Source: Opisthorchis felineus
Taxonomy: Eukaryota; Platyhelminthes; Trematoda; Opisthorchiida; Opisthorchiidae
Reading direction: 5' to 3'
Length of the DNA stretch: 64,000 nucleotides
Assembly: GCA_004794785.1 (NCBI GenBank)
Contig: SJOL01008662.1
Span: 416,849-480,848, forward strand
Shown in pieces: positions 48,073-59,995 of this stretch (its first letter is position 1; every line of letters starts with the position of its first letter). Made by a program: the position numbers and the translations under genes. The notes beneath the pieces were generated by a model. That model worked only from the letters and a program-made list of their open reading frames with translations. It was not told the origin of the DNA and did not search any database.

Positions 48073-48242
48073 ACTTCAGACCTTATCAGTGCTGGCAAGG
48101 CTATATGAAAGCGAAATTTGGTTCCAGTGCTTTCGGCCGTTCGTGGCCACTAAACTTAAAATCGCGCCAGAATAAGAGTGATGTAGATACCAATTTCCCA
48201 TGTCACGCGGCCATTGACAAACAGTATAATAAGCGTTTGTAA
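48073..48242 (+). CDS. candidate terminal exon with poly(A) signal
   Basis: Strong acceptor TTAACTTACCCTAATCGTATTTCAG. Phase 1 reading of 55 codons: FRPYQCWQGYMKAKFGSSAF, GRSWPLNLKSRQNKSDVDTN, FPCHAAIDKQYNKRL and TAA; the alternative frame stops after 11 codons. AATAAA at 48415-48420 gives a 3' UTR of about 180 nt. Together these are the features of a real gene end. It does not follow the 47186 exon in phase. No domain recognised. Confidence 0.42.
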
Positions 48243-48414
48243 TTTGCTCTACCGTTGTAAAAAGCTGCCTTTTGGATTTGTTTCCTCACCCATTTAGGTA
48301 GTCTTGCTAACTCTTCAGGTTACACAAGTGCATGAAGTAAAATGAATAGAAATGATACAGTGACATATACAGTGCCTACCTTTCCTGTATATGCTAGAAA
48401 CTAAGTAGTTGCCT

Positions 48415-48420
48415 AATAAA
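48415..48420 (+). terminator. poly(A) signal for the gene ending at 48242
   Basis: AATAAA about 175 nt after the stop codon. Confidence 0.4.
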
Positions 48421-50880
48421 TGAGGCACAAATTGCGTCAACTAAGTTGGCCTCTGGATACCAAAAATAAAAGACAATGTGGTCTACCAAGAGAGCAATAG
48501 ATAACAACTCATAGTAATGCAATTATTTGTCCTCTTACAAACTCAAACAATAATAGTAATAGTAATATATAGCAATAGTATTAATGGCTACTCAGGCAAA
48601 TACATTATTTCGACGTTAAAATCTATTTTGACTCTTTCTTGTCAAGGGGCGAAGACTGCATTAAGCAAGCCTTAAAATTGCTTCGAAAACTGAGGATCAA
48701 TAATAGTTGCACATGTGTTTCAGACGGAGAATATGATGAAATAAGCTGACTTTGAGACACTAAACTTTAATGACGTGGCCAGCATCTTTCGAGATAACCT
48801 GAGCTTCGTATGATACTGTAATTATTCAATCCGGATCGTACGAACTTAGGCAGTAAGCAGATAGACTTAGCACAAGAAAATCGACAAAAGTGAGTGATGT
48901 GCGGCTAGACAAATTACTGCGTCAGAGAATGTCTCGTGAATTAGACACGATCTGCCCGATACATATGAAAAAATCAGTCTCTCAAACAACAAGTTTTGCT
49001 ACCAAAAAACTAAAATTTTATTAGTCAGTCACATGAGAGTTGGTCCGCGCAGCTCAGCCTTAAAAACCAAGTTACCTTCACTGGAAGCCACTGTTCTAAA
49101 ATTTGGATTTGAAGCATTCTTATTCTTAACCTCGTTTCTGGGCTCCATCCGTCAGCCCAAATAATTGAAAAAAGGAAGGCTAAGCAGCTCAGGAAAATGT
49201 TCCAACACAGCTGCGTCCAAACAGAATTTTATCGAAATCTTTAGCTACTTACAGGGTTCAACGTAGCTCAACAGGTAAATTATTTCAGGAATTGACAGAA
49301 AGCTCTATCGGATTCCTCGCTCTGGCATTCTGTAATTCTGGCTGATACCTGAAACAGACCAAATTGGCCAAATCTTCTTCTTAGCTTTCAACTACAAGAA
49401 GCTCCTTAGTGGGAATCTGGCACTGGTTTTGTACCATATCCAAATTCAGAGTAAACGTGCTCAGACTTAACCGTGTTCAGATATCTCAGTGAATGTCTGC
49501 TGCAGCATATCGATCAGTGCTGATTGTTTTGAGGATAAAAATTGCCTATCAGATTCAATATCATCTCCTTCCAAGAACCTTCACCGACGATTCAGGAACC
49601 CGGTCGTTCGTCATACTCGTACATGAAGAGACTGGTGAAAAATGTGAGAGGTCTGATAGGTGAGAAATATCAGGGCGAGAGATACTTGAAAAATAGGCCA
49701 GTCTGAATTATAATACGTTGAACACCTCTCAGAAACAGGTCTTTCCTGTTTGGTTTCGAGGACAAACGTGCTTCTCCCGGTTTACCGAAAATCCGTTTTT
49801 ACCCACTGAACCGATCACGCAAATAGTATTTGGAGTATGTTAGGGTGCTCTGACTTTCTATGTTGACCAACTTATCAGGCAACCTAATCAGCTGACTGCC
49901 CAAGACGAATGTAGGTAAGCTGAGTTATTTGACTCTCAGATATCTAGGTCAACCTAGCTTATGTCATGATCCGAAAACCATGCCTACCTAAAGATGCCTG
50001 TTGCGTAGCCTGAGTTTTCCTTGGGCCATCTCATATGAGACAGAATCACCATTCGCAGCAAGGAACTGAGATAATTTATGTGTAATCCACTAAATTACCT
50101 GTCACTGACCGTAATCCTGCCTGACATATTTTGTGGAAGATCAAGAACGCAAACCTGATCGGTTCATAGTGTCGTGTGAAGATGCTAATGACTAACGTGG
50201 CAACAGGAGTCAATTTGCTGCGCAATTCTGAAAACTGATAACCTGTTTCTAATTTTCGGTACACCGATCACTTTTTATTATTTGCACAAGTTACTGTACG
50301 GCATCTGGTTCTCAAGTATAATTGAGGATTAGAACAGCGAAAATTTTTCCGAATTAGCAGCAATTTTGAGCGAAAACCTCTATGGGACAATGAATAATAG
50401 ATTAAATCGTCACTGTCAGACACCATTTTAGCAGCAGCCCCTGCTACTCTGTTGGAACATAACGGGTACTGATTTCGGGCTACGGGTTATGCAGTGTCAT
50501 GTGTTAGATTTATATGTCCTAGATGGTTGTTGTACCATATTGTTTAAACTATCCTCGATGTAAGCAGTCGGACTGTAGTCGAATACCGCCGGGAGCTTAT
50601 GAAGTCATCTCTTTTACTGCTGTTGAATGTGATGCCTACAAATTCAGGGCCTAGGCCAGGTCCTATTCAATACCTTCTCTTGGCTTTTAAATAAACCGAT
50701 GGTCGTATTTGTTTGTTTAGTGCGAATGACCCATCTTTGCTTATGAAGCAACAACCGCGAGATAATGATTCAACTGAGGCACAGTTGGTTGATGGTCAGA
50801 CTATCAGAACTCGAAATAACCTCAGAGAACCATTATATTACTGCAGGGATAATTTATTCTAAAAAAGTCTAAGGTGGGTA
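48421..50880. other. no gene recognised
   Basis: Low ORF content. An AAT/AGT-rich stretch lies at about 48547-48585. Nothing with splice or domain support. Confidence 0.5.
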
Positions 50881-50891
50881 TTCTTTGTCAG

Positions 50892-51070
50892 GTTTCAGTA
50901 AAGTTACTTTTAACACGAAAAACCACTGTACTTTCCAATATTTGCCTCTGATTTTCTTTGAGACGCAATTAAATGTGTTGACACCGAAGTGTTCAAATAA
51001 TACAGCTGCAGAAATGAATTCGAGGCTGAGATTCTATTGTTGCTACTCTTCACATTCTTTGTGGGTATAA
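50892..51070 (+). CDS. candidate terminal exon (58 residues)
   Basis: Acceptor GGTGGGTATTCTTTGTCAG. Phase 1 reading: FSKVTFNTKNHCTFQYLPLI, FFETQLNVLTPKCSNNTAAE, then MNSRLRFYCCYSSHSLWV and TAA. It contains an NNT glycosylation sequon and several cysteines, compatible with an extracellular domain, but no family is recognised. Confidence 0.28.
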
Positions 51071-51271
51071 GACAACACGCAACTAGAGTTTATGCTTCCA
51101 ACTGGCTCTTTAGTTCAAAAATCGGTAAATTAGATAAAGGTGGCTACAGCAGGAGTTAGATGCGCTGCATGTTGTTTCAAACAACTGATGTCTCGTACGT
51201 TAATGGAGACCACGTTGGCGCTAACGACAACATGCTGGCAGTAAACACAGAACCATGAACGTAGCACAAAT

Positions 51272-51616
51272 ATGAGGAACGGATACTCTGGTAAAGCAAA
51301 AAGTGGAGGGTTCGATGAAAAAAGCTTTGTTGATAGGGCAGTGGTCCAAAGCATTGTGTCGACGCTGTCAGACGGCAGTAGACCAAACACACCTGAGAAT
51401 AATTTCAGGAAAAGTGCCACTAATTGGATCAAACTGGCGTGCTTTGGGATCCTCAAAGAACAAAATCTCAGCATACCATACAACAGGGCTTTAATGAGGG
51501 CAGTATATTGGACACTGAAATCTGTTACTTTGCGCCCCCTGTATGTTTTCCAGGTGGCTGCCAGGAAGACCACTTGGGCTGGTAGAAAGATCCTACCTAA
51601 CTATAGTTGGCTGTAG
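51272..51616 (+). CDS. possible single-exon ORF of 114 codons, or exon from 51554
   Basis: A true ATG at 51272 opens 114 codons: MRNGYSGKAKSGGFDEKSFV, DRAVVQSIVSTLSDGSRPNT ... ending RKILPNYSWL, TAG. Composition is charged and even, unlike most chance ORFs here. A strong internal acceptor (CCCCCTGTATGTTTTCCAG, before 51554) followed in phase 0 by VAARKTTWAGRKILPNYSWL suggests only the last 21 codons may be coding. The opposite strand is also open (51130-51573), so low stop density alone may explain it. Confidence 0.27.
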   Translation: MRNGYSGKAKSGGFDEKSFVDRAVVQSIVSTLSDGSRPNTPENNFRKSATNWIKLACFGILKEQNLSIPYNRALMRAVYWTLKSVTLRPLYVFQVAARKTTWAGRKILPNYSWL

Positions 51617-54600
51617 AAGCTCTTATTTGGATGTGTCTGTCGGCAATATTTTAGACAGCGAGGGTTAGGAATGAAAACTATTATCTTCTTTGCTAGAAGG
51701 CGGTTGTACATCCGCAGTAAATCTACAAATCACAAAAATTTGGTAATACCTAATCGCTTCATTTGCCAACCTGATCCGTCATCAAAGCGCTGATTTCTTG
51801 CCACAAAACATTAGTCAGCTAACTCCCACTGGGCAGTTGAGGCACTAATTGTTAAATGCTTTGAAAATGACCACATGAAAATAATCATCTAGGTCATTGT
51901 AGACTTCGGGCACAACTCATTACTGTCGTCGCAAGAATACAATTCCATGAGAACTGTCTATCATATAAGCGTTTTCAGGTAGACGAAGAGGGTTCGCGCA
52001 CATATAACCTTACTTGACAGACCTGAGCTGGCACTTGTGGAACGCGCATCGGCTGACTGGTTTGTACAGCTGGTGAACAACGTTGAAGATCTTATGCAAC
52101 AAATCGATATGGGTTCAAGATTGCGACAGGGAAGTTGAATACCAGCTGCGGATGCCTGGCTAGACTAATTCAGGAACGCTGTGAGACATTACCACCAGGT
52201 TGCAAGCTTGATACCTCCAAGTGAAGTCAAACAAACCTTGAAGCTCTTTCGAAACTGAACGAACCCAGTATTATTTACCCTTTCTCACATTCGGCTGCAA
52301 GCGCATCGGATCTCAAAGTAATATTTCGTGTCAGTAAACTTGGTAGACTACTACAAAGAAAGCTAAGAAATGCAGTAAGCTCAATTAGAGTAGTAACTGC
52401 CTCAAACATTCGGCTCAGGCATTGTAGCCATGGTGGACATTGCCTTTGATAAATACGTTGACAGGTGGTAAAAAAGGTTTATAAACGACTTTAGCCTCTG
52501 TTGTTAGCCTGACTCCTTGGGATTAATTTGCAAGGTGTCCCACGAGAGGTGAAACGCTCGTAATGGTCTTCATTAAATATTCCCGTCCGTGTTGGATACG
52601 GACATCTATGTTTGGCGGCGTATGCTCAAGTGAAACGGCCCGTGTCATTTGGCCAGTAAGCGAAATGGCCCTGAGAAAAAATTAGTTGTTAAACAGAAAG
52701 TCCATAATTCGGAGCTCGCACAGATGAAAGTTTGCTGAGTTCAAAGTTGAACGGAGGGTTAAAAAATTGATTTAAGTGAAACAAATTCAGTAAAGCAGAC
52801 GAAGACTGTGGTAACTACTATGTAGAAACCATAGAAATGTTTCATATTACAGTGTGGTCACCTACGTCTATTCAGAAGTTCTTCTCAGACGTCAGCAAAG
52901 TCAACACGGTTGCTATGTTGCCCAATTGGCCCTCGATGTGATAACGAAGGGCGACGAACTGAATGCTCCTGAAAAACCAAAATACCCACCTGATCCTGAT
53001 AGAAGAACGAGAGACTTCCAGGTTACCCAAGCCTAGGCACGGGCAGTCGAGATGCAAAGGTTGGGTAAAAACTACGGACCTTCCGTTCAGTAAATTGCCG
53101 CCTTAAACACAGAGCAGGTTATGTCAACCCCTAAATATAATAAGGAATCGGTCGGTCAATAGTGCCCTTCACAGGGCCCATGTTTTTCTTCAGTCAACTA
53201 TGGATTTTACTCTACATACAAATACGCAGTGCTTTATCATGTGCTATCGACTTCGTTTTCATCGTTACTGATAAACTAAAGGGAACATCTGGCCGGTTTT
53301 CGCGATAAAATGTCGTCGTTGTCATCATCGGATTGCAAGGTCCGATAGCCGTTAGCTAAATGTTAATTCTGGCCTTGGACTCAGAGTTCATCGGTTTCAA
53401 TGATTTGGCGACGGAAAGCGGACATGGGAATATGTACTGTCTTCGAATAATATGACTCTGATGCTCAATACTTAAATGAGTCTCCGCAGCCTATGATAGC
53501 TTCACATGATGCTTTACTACACACCAGAAAGATTTTGATCTCATATGGGGAGGAGGAAAAATTGAAGGATACTGATGTTTCAGGTAATGCCTTTCTACCA
53601 GCAAACCTGCCCTCAAATGTTTACTTATATTCTCAGTAGCTTAATACTGACAGTTTCCCTTCGACGGACGGCATAGTCAAGAGTTTGTAGTTGAGGTCTC
53701 GGAATAATCTGAGCATTTTGATCAAGTAGTTAAAGACAGAAGCTCATATTTTCTACATTATATGGAGTCGAGAGTTCTACGCAAACTGTCTTTTTGAACG
53801 GTTTTAACCTTGATTTGTGAGCAACACCCAGGTGATTGTAAACAAGAACACATGACCGCTCCGTTGAAATTTCTCGAAAATAAATATAGCAAAAATGATT
53901 TTACAGTAAAGCTTTTGGTAGAAAGTGAAGCATTCAGCATTCATCACCAAGTTCTCAGCAAATTTATTTACCATTCTTGGTTAATGTCAATCTAAAACCT
54001 ACATTTTGTGTCCGTTTGTGAATTGGAATTGGAATACGCCTGACGAACCTTCAAACAAACTCACGCATTAGATGAAGGTCATTCAATAGGCTATCAAAAT
54101 ATTCGTGTGCCATGCTCCGGTCTAAACGTTTACAAACGATATGTGTGTATGGAAGATTCAGTCCTAAACCCACACAATGCATCAGCTGCACTAATCGTCA
54201 AAAAGCAACATGTGAATATTGATTAAAATGTTAACCCCAACCGCCAAACAGTTATCATGATTGAGCTTGTCACCTTCTCGTAAACTAACTTATAACACCA
54301 CACACTGCAACGTGTTTTACTGCTGTGCACGACACTAGGCTACACTATACCATACAATATTTTACTGTACGATAACATTATTTGCGGACCAGTTGTAAGT
54401 CAGTCTGTCTGGGAACACTTGGGTGATTTGCAGCATTTGGATTCGTATACGGACCTGCATCACCCAGTGCCACTGAAAGGTACCAGTAGCCATAATTAGT
54501 CAGCCTATATCTACCTGAATGCCACGAAACGATATGTTGATTTTATTTGTCACCTAAGCCTCTTAGTCGTACTGTCCCCAGAGTGCCTGAGCTATATTGA

Positions 54601-55191
54601 GTCAGCTAGGTGACTGAATACGATGCCCAATTTTGTGAGCCAAATCATGCTGCAGAAGTAATAACCCAGTTCATTACTCTGTGAGTAGTTTCAAAAAACT
54701 TTATCAGATGACTTATGTTATTCATCTTCGTTGAGAGGGAATTCAAAAAGTTGGTCATTTGATCCAAAGTTCCGTCGCCTCAGAAATGCTGAGGTTACGA
54801 GTTTCTCCCTTTTAATTTCATACCATCCACGAAAAGGGCTAAAGTCGGCCATCAAGTTGACCATCTTACTAATTAGTTAGAAATCTTAGTGAGAATCTTA
54901 TGTTGAACGTTGCTGCAAATTAAAAATACCCTACCCTAACACACTCCCAATTCTGTTCAGCGACGTTAGGTTTTTTGGGGGACTACCTTTCCACCGTTTT
55001 AAAAGTGGGAGTTTCAAAAGTTGATGCTTGTAAACTGATGTCTTGTTTTTGAAACAAGAATATCCACTGCAGTTGGCGCTGTGACTATCCCAGGTCACAC
55101 GCTATCCTATACCAAATCAATGACATTTGAAGATAAACCGAGTGTTTTGACCACTTCCCAGTGATGAATTAACGTAGTTTTTTATTCACAG
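51617..55191. other. no gene recognised
   Basis: ORFs of 60-odd codons at 52854, 52872, 53758 and 53810 have neither strong splice sites nor domains. Confidence 0.45.
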
Positions 55192-55341
55192 CTTAAGTGG
55201 AAGCGTCTATTTCACTTGATGCAAAGATGGGCAGGTTCAGCTTTTTCTCTTGGTCCACGAGGCGATGTCCATTCTTATTCCAGGACAGTCCGAAAACAGC
55301 GGCGTTTGAAGGGTTACGGGGTTAAAGATGTGCAGAAATAA
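55192..55341 (+). CDS. candidate terminal exon, very basic
   Basis: Excellent acceptor (AACGTAGTTTTTTATTCACAG). Phase 0 reading of 49 codons: LKWKRLFHLMQRWAGSAFSL, GPRGDVHSYSRTVRKQRRLK, GYGVKDVQK and TAA. Rich in Lys/Arg and Gly. Convergent with the minus-strand AKAP-like gene, whose coding end is 1.1 kb away. No family recognised. Confidence 0.38.
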   Translation, partial: LKWKRLFHLMQRWAGSAFSLGPRGDVHSYSRTVRKQRRLKGYGVKDVQK

Positions 55342-56473
55342 TGATTTTCATCACAGTGAATAATCAGTGAATCTGGCTAGTTCTCAGTTGAAAACAAATT
55401 CGTGTAGACTGACTAGTAGTGCAGCAGAGGACTGAATCTGAATTTTGCGCAAGGGCTTAAAGAATTTATATGTATGGGTACTGTAGCAACTTTGCGTATG
55501 TATAAGGGTGAGTTTCTGTTAGACGAGTACGCAGCCTTTCTTAGGATACTGCACCAAAAGTGTTAAAATTAATTCCCTAGTGTGCGAAACAGCCCTATGA
55601 TATCAAAAGGAGAGGATACCGCCAAGATAGTTTGAATAGCAGTGCATAACTTCGCCTACGTACAATCTGTTTTAAGCGGAATATAAGGCCGATGAAACCG
55701 CGAGTGCTACTTCTCTGCTGTATGCCCTATTACGGATGAAATCGATAGTCTATGTCCCTAGTAGCCTAATAAGGAGAGCTGTGTCTAGACGCTATATGGC
55801 AATCTGTTGGCAATCGTTGTTTAGCGCACTTGTGGATAACGCCTCACAAGAAGAAAGCAAACTGTTGCGTCGATAGATTTGATTATTCTGCGGATCTTAT
55901 TTATCATCAGAATTTGTGATTTGATGCTTAGGTGTTGCTTGTAAAATCAGTGCGAAAGTTCCGCTGAGCACCACCACAAACCATGGAGATATGTACCATT
56001 TTAAGTGATTCGTCATTGGCGAGCAATGTTATTAGTTGACCTCATGTCATTAACTTCCTCAGAGGCATCGCCAAAGACACTAGGAGCTTCTTACTTAGCC
56101 TTATCTTAGCCCATCTCCGATGAACGTCTGAAACGCACTGAAAAACTTGTTGTTCGGTACCAGGCAGTTATAATAGAAAACAAAAAAAGCAATACCAAAT
56201 AATAATAATAATAATAATAGTACAGTGTACCTGGCGGTTTAAATTCAGGCGGGAATAAAGTCAGGACGAGAACCGACTTCGTTCAGGAAAACAAAAATAC
56301 TGCAACAAAACAGTAACGTTTTCATATTGAAATAGGGCACACTTCGACCAATATGGAAAAAAATTCACAAGATCGACCGTACTTATAGGTATTGGTATTC
56401 AGATGTTAGGCGGGGAAATAGGTGAGATGCCTTGCACAAAATGTAGTGCTTAAAGGCATATAAATCATGGCTG
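55342..56473. other. convergent intergenic or 3' UTR region
   Basis: Lies between two convergent coding ends. Contains an (AAT)n run at 56199-56219. No AATAAA was found on the minus strand close below 56474; the first clear one I saw is near 55181, so the AKAP-like transcript may have a long 3' UTR. Confidence 0.4.
56199..56219. repeat. (AAT)7 microsatellite
   Basis: Seven uninterrupted AAT units. Confidence 0.9.
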
Positions 56474-58566
56474 TTAACAGCACATTGTAAACCGACTCAA
56501 GGATAATTCGTCCAAATGGTCAACACGAACTGATTCTGGTGTCTTCAGTCGTTCCAGAAGAACTGAGCTGGATTCACTTATTGAAGTGCCGTTACTCTGG
56601 TTATTATTCTGCTGATCTCCATATACTGACGAACAGGGAAGTTCCGTCATTTCTGCGATTGATGTCAAGCACTTTTCAACAGGAAAAGCAACTTTTGAAT
56701 CTTGGAAATCAGCTGAGGCACGAAGAGCCGTTTGGGATTTATGATCTGGATGAGCTGATAATTCGTCGTCCAATCGAACTAGTTCAATGTCATCCACCGA
56801 CTCCAATACTTGCAAAAGGTTTGACACTGCTGTTTCATTTCTTTCTACTGGTTCCATACTGCCATCTTTCTTAACACTATTTCGGATGACGTTATCGCCA
56901 GCTTCGTCCCTTTTGCGACCTTGCTGTTTTTTGCATGCGCTCCCTAGTAGTTTGTTGCCTGTTGCGTAGTTAGAGGTCAGTCTTCTGGGTACAGCGTTCT
57001 CACTATTTTCTTTCGCACTAAGTGAGTCAGGGCCACTCGAGCTTGAACACGAGGAGCTTGCCGAGGACCGGTCGGGAGCAACTGATGCTAACTGAGTTAA
57101 CTCTTTCGTGGTATTACGTTTTCTGTTGACATTTGGAGCACGTATACTACCTTCACATCTAGCATCAATCGTAAGCGGATAATCTGTTGAAGACAGTGTG
57201 CCCGTGATGTTGACCACAAACGATGCCCGTGCCTGAATGCGTGAGGAAGAATGGTGGAAATCATTCGCCGCATCATTATTTAGCACCCTTACTGGCGCCT
57301 TGGCAATTTTGCTTGTTTCCCCGTAAGAGCAACTTAAATCATCAACTTGAACGACAGGGTGACTGAAGGTTTGTTGGCCGATATTCCTCACTCTAGTGGG
57401 TTGGGCACAGTCTGTGGTCATATCTTTTTCTAAAGAAGAGGTGAATTCGCCCGCTGACGACCTGCCTGAATTTACATAGTGCTTTAAATTCGGTTGGGAG
57501 ACTGTACGCCGCCTCAAAATTTTAGATACTAGTTGCGTGCTCTCTTCGCTATCTTTTCTATCCCCACTTTCGTCACGGCCCGTAGAATCGGCCTTTTTAT
57601 TATCTTCTATCACATCCGACTCGGCCTGACATCCAAAATCCAAAGTCTGGTGATCGAGTGAACTCGATCGGGCTGCGAACTCACCAATCAGCCCGACAGT
57701 ATCCAAGCTGTCTTCCTCTGCACAAACGTGTATTGAGGTTGTCGCGTCCTGCTGATCATTTGGTGCATCTGTCCCGACATCCTCAAAGTATTTGTATGTT
57801 TCAGATGATTCATCAATTACGACGTGACCAAAAGTTCTACACTCCCTCAAAAGGCCCTTAGGAAGCAGTGGGTTATCCACGGAGGAACAACACTCATCAC
57901 TTTCCAAGTTTTCATTTACATCAGCTGCTCCATTACAACATGTGGGTATACGGACTGACAGTGTAGTTTGGTGCCGGGGGATGACTTCATGCACTAGCGG
58001 TATCTTTATAGGCTCGGGTCTTTCATTAACATCAATACTCTCATCGAAGACATCCCTGTCATAATTATTGGATACTGAAGTTAAAATCTGTTGATCGCTT
58101 TGCATTTGTTTGTCCCCAGTTGTCTCGTTTGGGTCAATGATGGTGAAAGGAACTTTATTCTCTCCAATGGTATCCGTTTCTTTTGCATCATTTAGATAAA
58201 CAATGCTATCTTCCTTTTCATAGGACTCACACATAAGTGCTGTGGTAATCGGTGTGGATGGTGTTGTTGGTATACCCCCAGAACTTGGCAGCAACCAAGT
58301 TCCATTCATGCTTGCACTTAACTCACTTTCCTTGGTCAAAATAGTGTCAGGCTCAAAGTTATGCATTCCTTTATCCACTGGTGTCGCCTCCAATTGATTT
58401 GCACTTCCCAGGCTCCACAGTTCAATATTTGCTATGCTGTCGGCTAGAACTGGGGCATTCAAGGCATTCTGCACCAACTGGTCAATAATATCTGTTATAT
58501 CCTGCTCATCACCAGAACAGCGATTGGCTTCCAATAAAGTTTCCAGTTCGATGGAATCCAAGATAT
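56474..58566 (-). CDS. large disordered protein with PKA RII-anchoring-like helix (AKAP-like), main exon
   Basis: One 2.1-kb exon encoding 697 residues, stop TAA at 56474-56476. It begins at acceptor TTTTCTTTGTCATTCTCAG and completes an Asp codon, so upstream exons exist. Numbering that Asp as 1, residues 24-38 (ITDIIDQLVQNALNA) fit the amphipathic helix by which A-kinase anchoring proteins grip the PKA RII dimer. Hydrophobics fall at the I-I/I-L/V-A/L positions, closely matching the designed AKAP-IS and AKAP7 helices. Most of the remainder is acidic, Ser/Asn-rich and probably unfolded. Sites visible are RRRTVSQP (352-359, PKA plus 14-3-3 mode I), PRRLT (527-531, PKA), a KEN triplet (about 519), a Ser run (about 501-513) and KVAF (625-628, PP1 RVxF type). 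The end is RFTMCC. AKAP identity is inferred from short motifs; the family is otherwise unrecognised. Confidence 0.85.
58454..58498 (-). other. RII-binding-like amphipathic helix segment
   Basis: Codons for ITDIIDQLVQNALNA. The aligned motif QLVQNALN corresponds position by position to QIVDNAIQ of AKAP-IS and LVENAV of AKAP7. Flanked by acidic SGDEQD before and a Pro after, as expected for a helix boundary. Confidence 0.5.
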
Positions 58567-59345
58567 CTGAGAATGACAAAGAAAATATGCATAAAAGTTA
58601 CGATGTAATCGAACACACACGACACTTCGAATTTACAATTGTGATTACCTTGGGTAGTTCAAATGGCTTCATTATCTTTGCTTTCTATGGAAAATAATCA
58701 AGACGGTTTCAGAAATGTAGGATTTTGTCTAAGGAAAACTAGATGCCTTATCTTTCGCCTTCCAACGTGCGGAGAGTAAACTGTAGGCAGTAAATTATAG
58801 GTCCTGAGAGCCTGGTTAGATGAAGGACCTTCGGACTTGCAAACACAAAGTTAAAACATGGGATCCTTTCTGTAGCTGAGAAACTGGTAGCGCTTTTCCT
58901 AGAGCTGGAGTGCACTTGCGATTTAACAAATCCGATGTGATTTGGTGGAGCATTTGACCTCGGTGATCCTGTCTTTACATCTGTAGCAATTATCATGGGC
59001 ATGTTAGAAGAATATCACATTACATTAACGACAGTGAGCAATTTTCGAGTCCGAAGCTAACAAATTTGTCCGTAACGAGGTTCCTCTCATGAAAGTGGCG
59101 AGAAAAGATATATCACCTGTTATCTGCATTGAAAGAAATAAAACTTTCCTTGTATCTTGGCCTTTTTAACAGCTTTCGTGACGCTCAGGTAGCATTTTCT
59201 ATTTCTTTAGTTTCATAACTCCAGCTATTTATTACCCTTGCCTATCCTGGACTAAAGAACAAAGCTACGACGTAGTGAATCTGTACGATGGCCGCTCATC
59301 CCATCGACTAATTCATCAGGACATGGTGGTTCCTTCATCAAGTTC

Positions 59346-59395
59346 AACGTTAATAACTTACTTAACTTATTAACTTACTAACTCAATAACTTACC
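59346..59395 (-). repeat. degenerate TAAGT repeat with clustered donor-like sites
   Basis: On the minus strand GTAAGT recurs three to four times in 50 nt, separated by TTAATAAGTTA-like units. It is a low-complexity expansion that happens to mimic 5' splice sites. Confidence 0.6.
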
Positions 59396-59924
59396 GCGAT
59401 GTGTTGACAAGAGGACGTGTTTTATAGAACATAGAAAAGAGCAATGATCTCTAAGACCATGGGAAATACTGAGATAATTTGCACTGCTTTATTCGGCCCT
59501 TTTCGTTAGGTTACCGTTAATCGGTGTTTTAACTGTAAGATTTTTTAGCCCCATACCGTAGTGTAAATCTGACCGGGTTCACTAAAAGCTTTCACTAAGT
59601 TGGGTATTTGATATATCGGCTGACATAGTATGCCATAGTATGCCACACTGTCCCTGAAGTTCGGGTCAACTAATAAGCCTGAGTCAAGGTCTTAGAGAAT
59701 TTTTATCGTATTGCCCTCTTGAAGGGAAAACAAACTGTTAACAAAACCATAAACTACGATCTTCTTCCTGAAGTAGCCGCTTTCTTGATAGAAGTTAGCC
59801 GTGGGATTTGCATCTCGGCGGGAATGTTGCCCTGATTCGGCTACCTTGAGTGGTGAATACTGTGATTAAGTGATTGAAGAGGTTGGTAAATTATTTCGGG
59901 TGATATCTGTAAGTAAAAATCGCG

Positions 59925-59995
59925 CGGTGGTGTGACGGTTGTTTTACACGCTTGCTTTAAGAAGGCCTTTCCTGTTCTCATGACATTGGGCTGCA
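59925..59995 (+). mobile_element. degenerate tRNA-like/SINE head
   Basis: GCGGTGGTGTGACGGTTGTT resembles an A box region, followed by ACACGCTTGCTTTAAGAAGG and a B-box-like CCTGTTCTCATGAC at roughly tRNA spacing. More decayed than the other copies and apparently a different subfamily; low confidence. Confidence 0.28.

Noticed and set aside
58567..58579. Start of the long ORF at a TTG codon (58579)
   Set aside because: TTG is not a normal eukaryotic start, and these four codons are the pyrimidine tract and CAG of the acceptor.
58649..58672. Minus-strand ATG exon MKPFELPK with good donor CCCAAG|GTAATC, 80 nt upstream of the AKAP-like main exon
   Set aside because: It ends in phase 0 while the main exon needs phase 1. 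Joining them gives an early stop. The 13-nt micro-exon fits instead, although this could be an untranslated or alternative exon.
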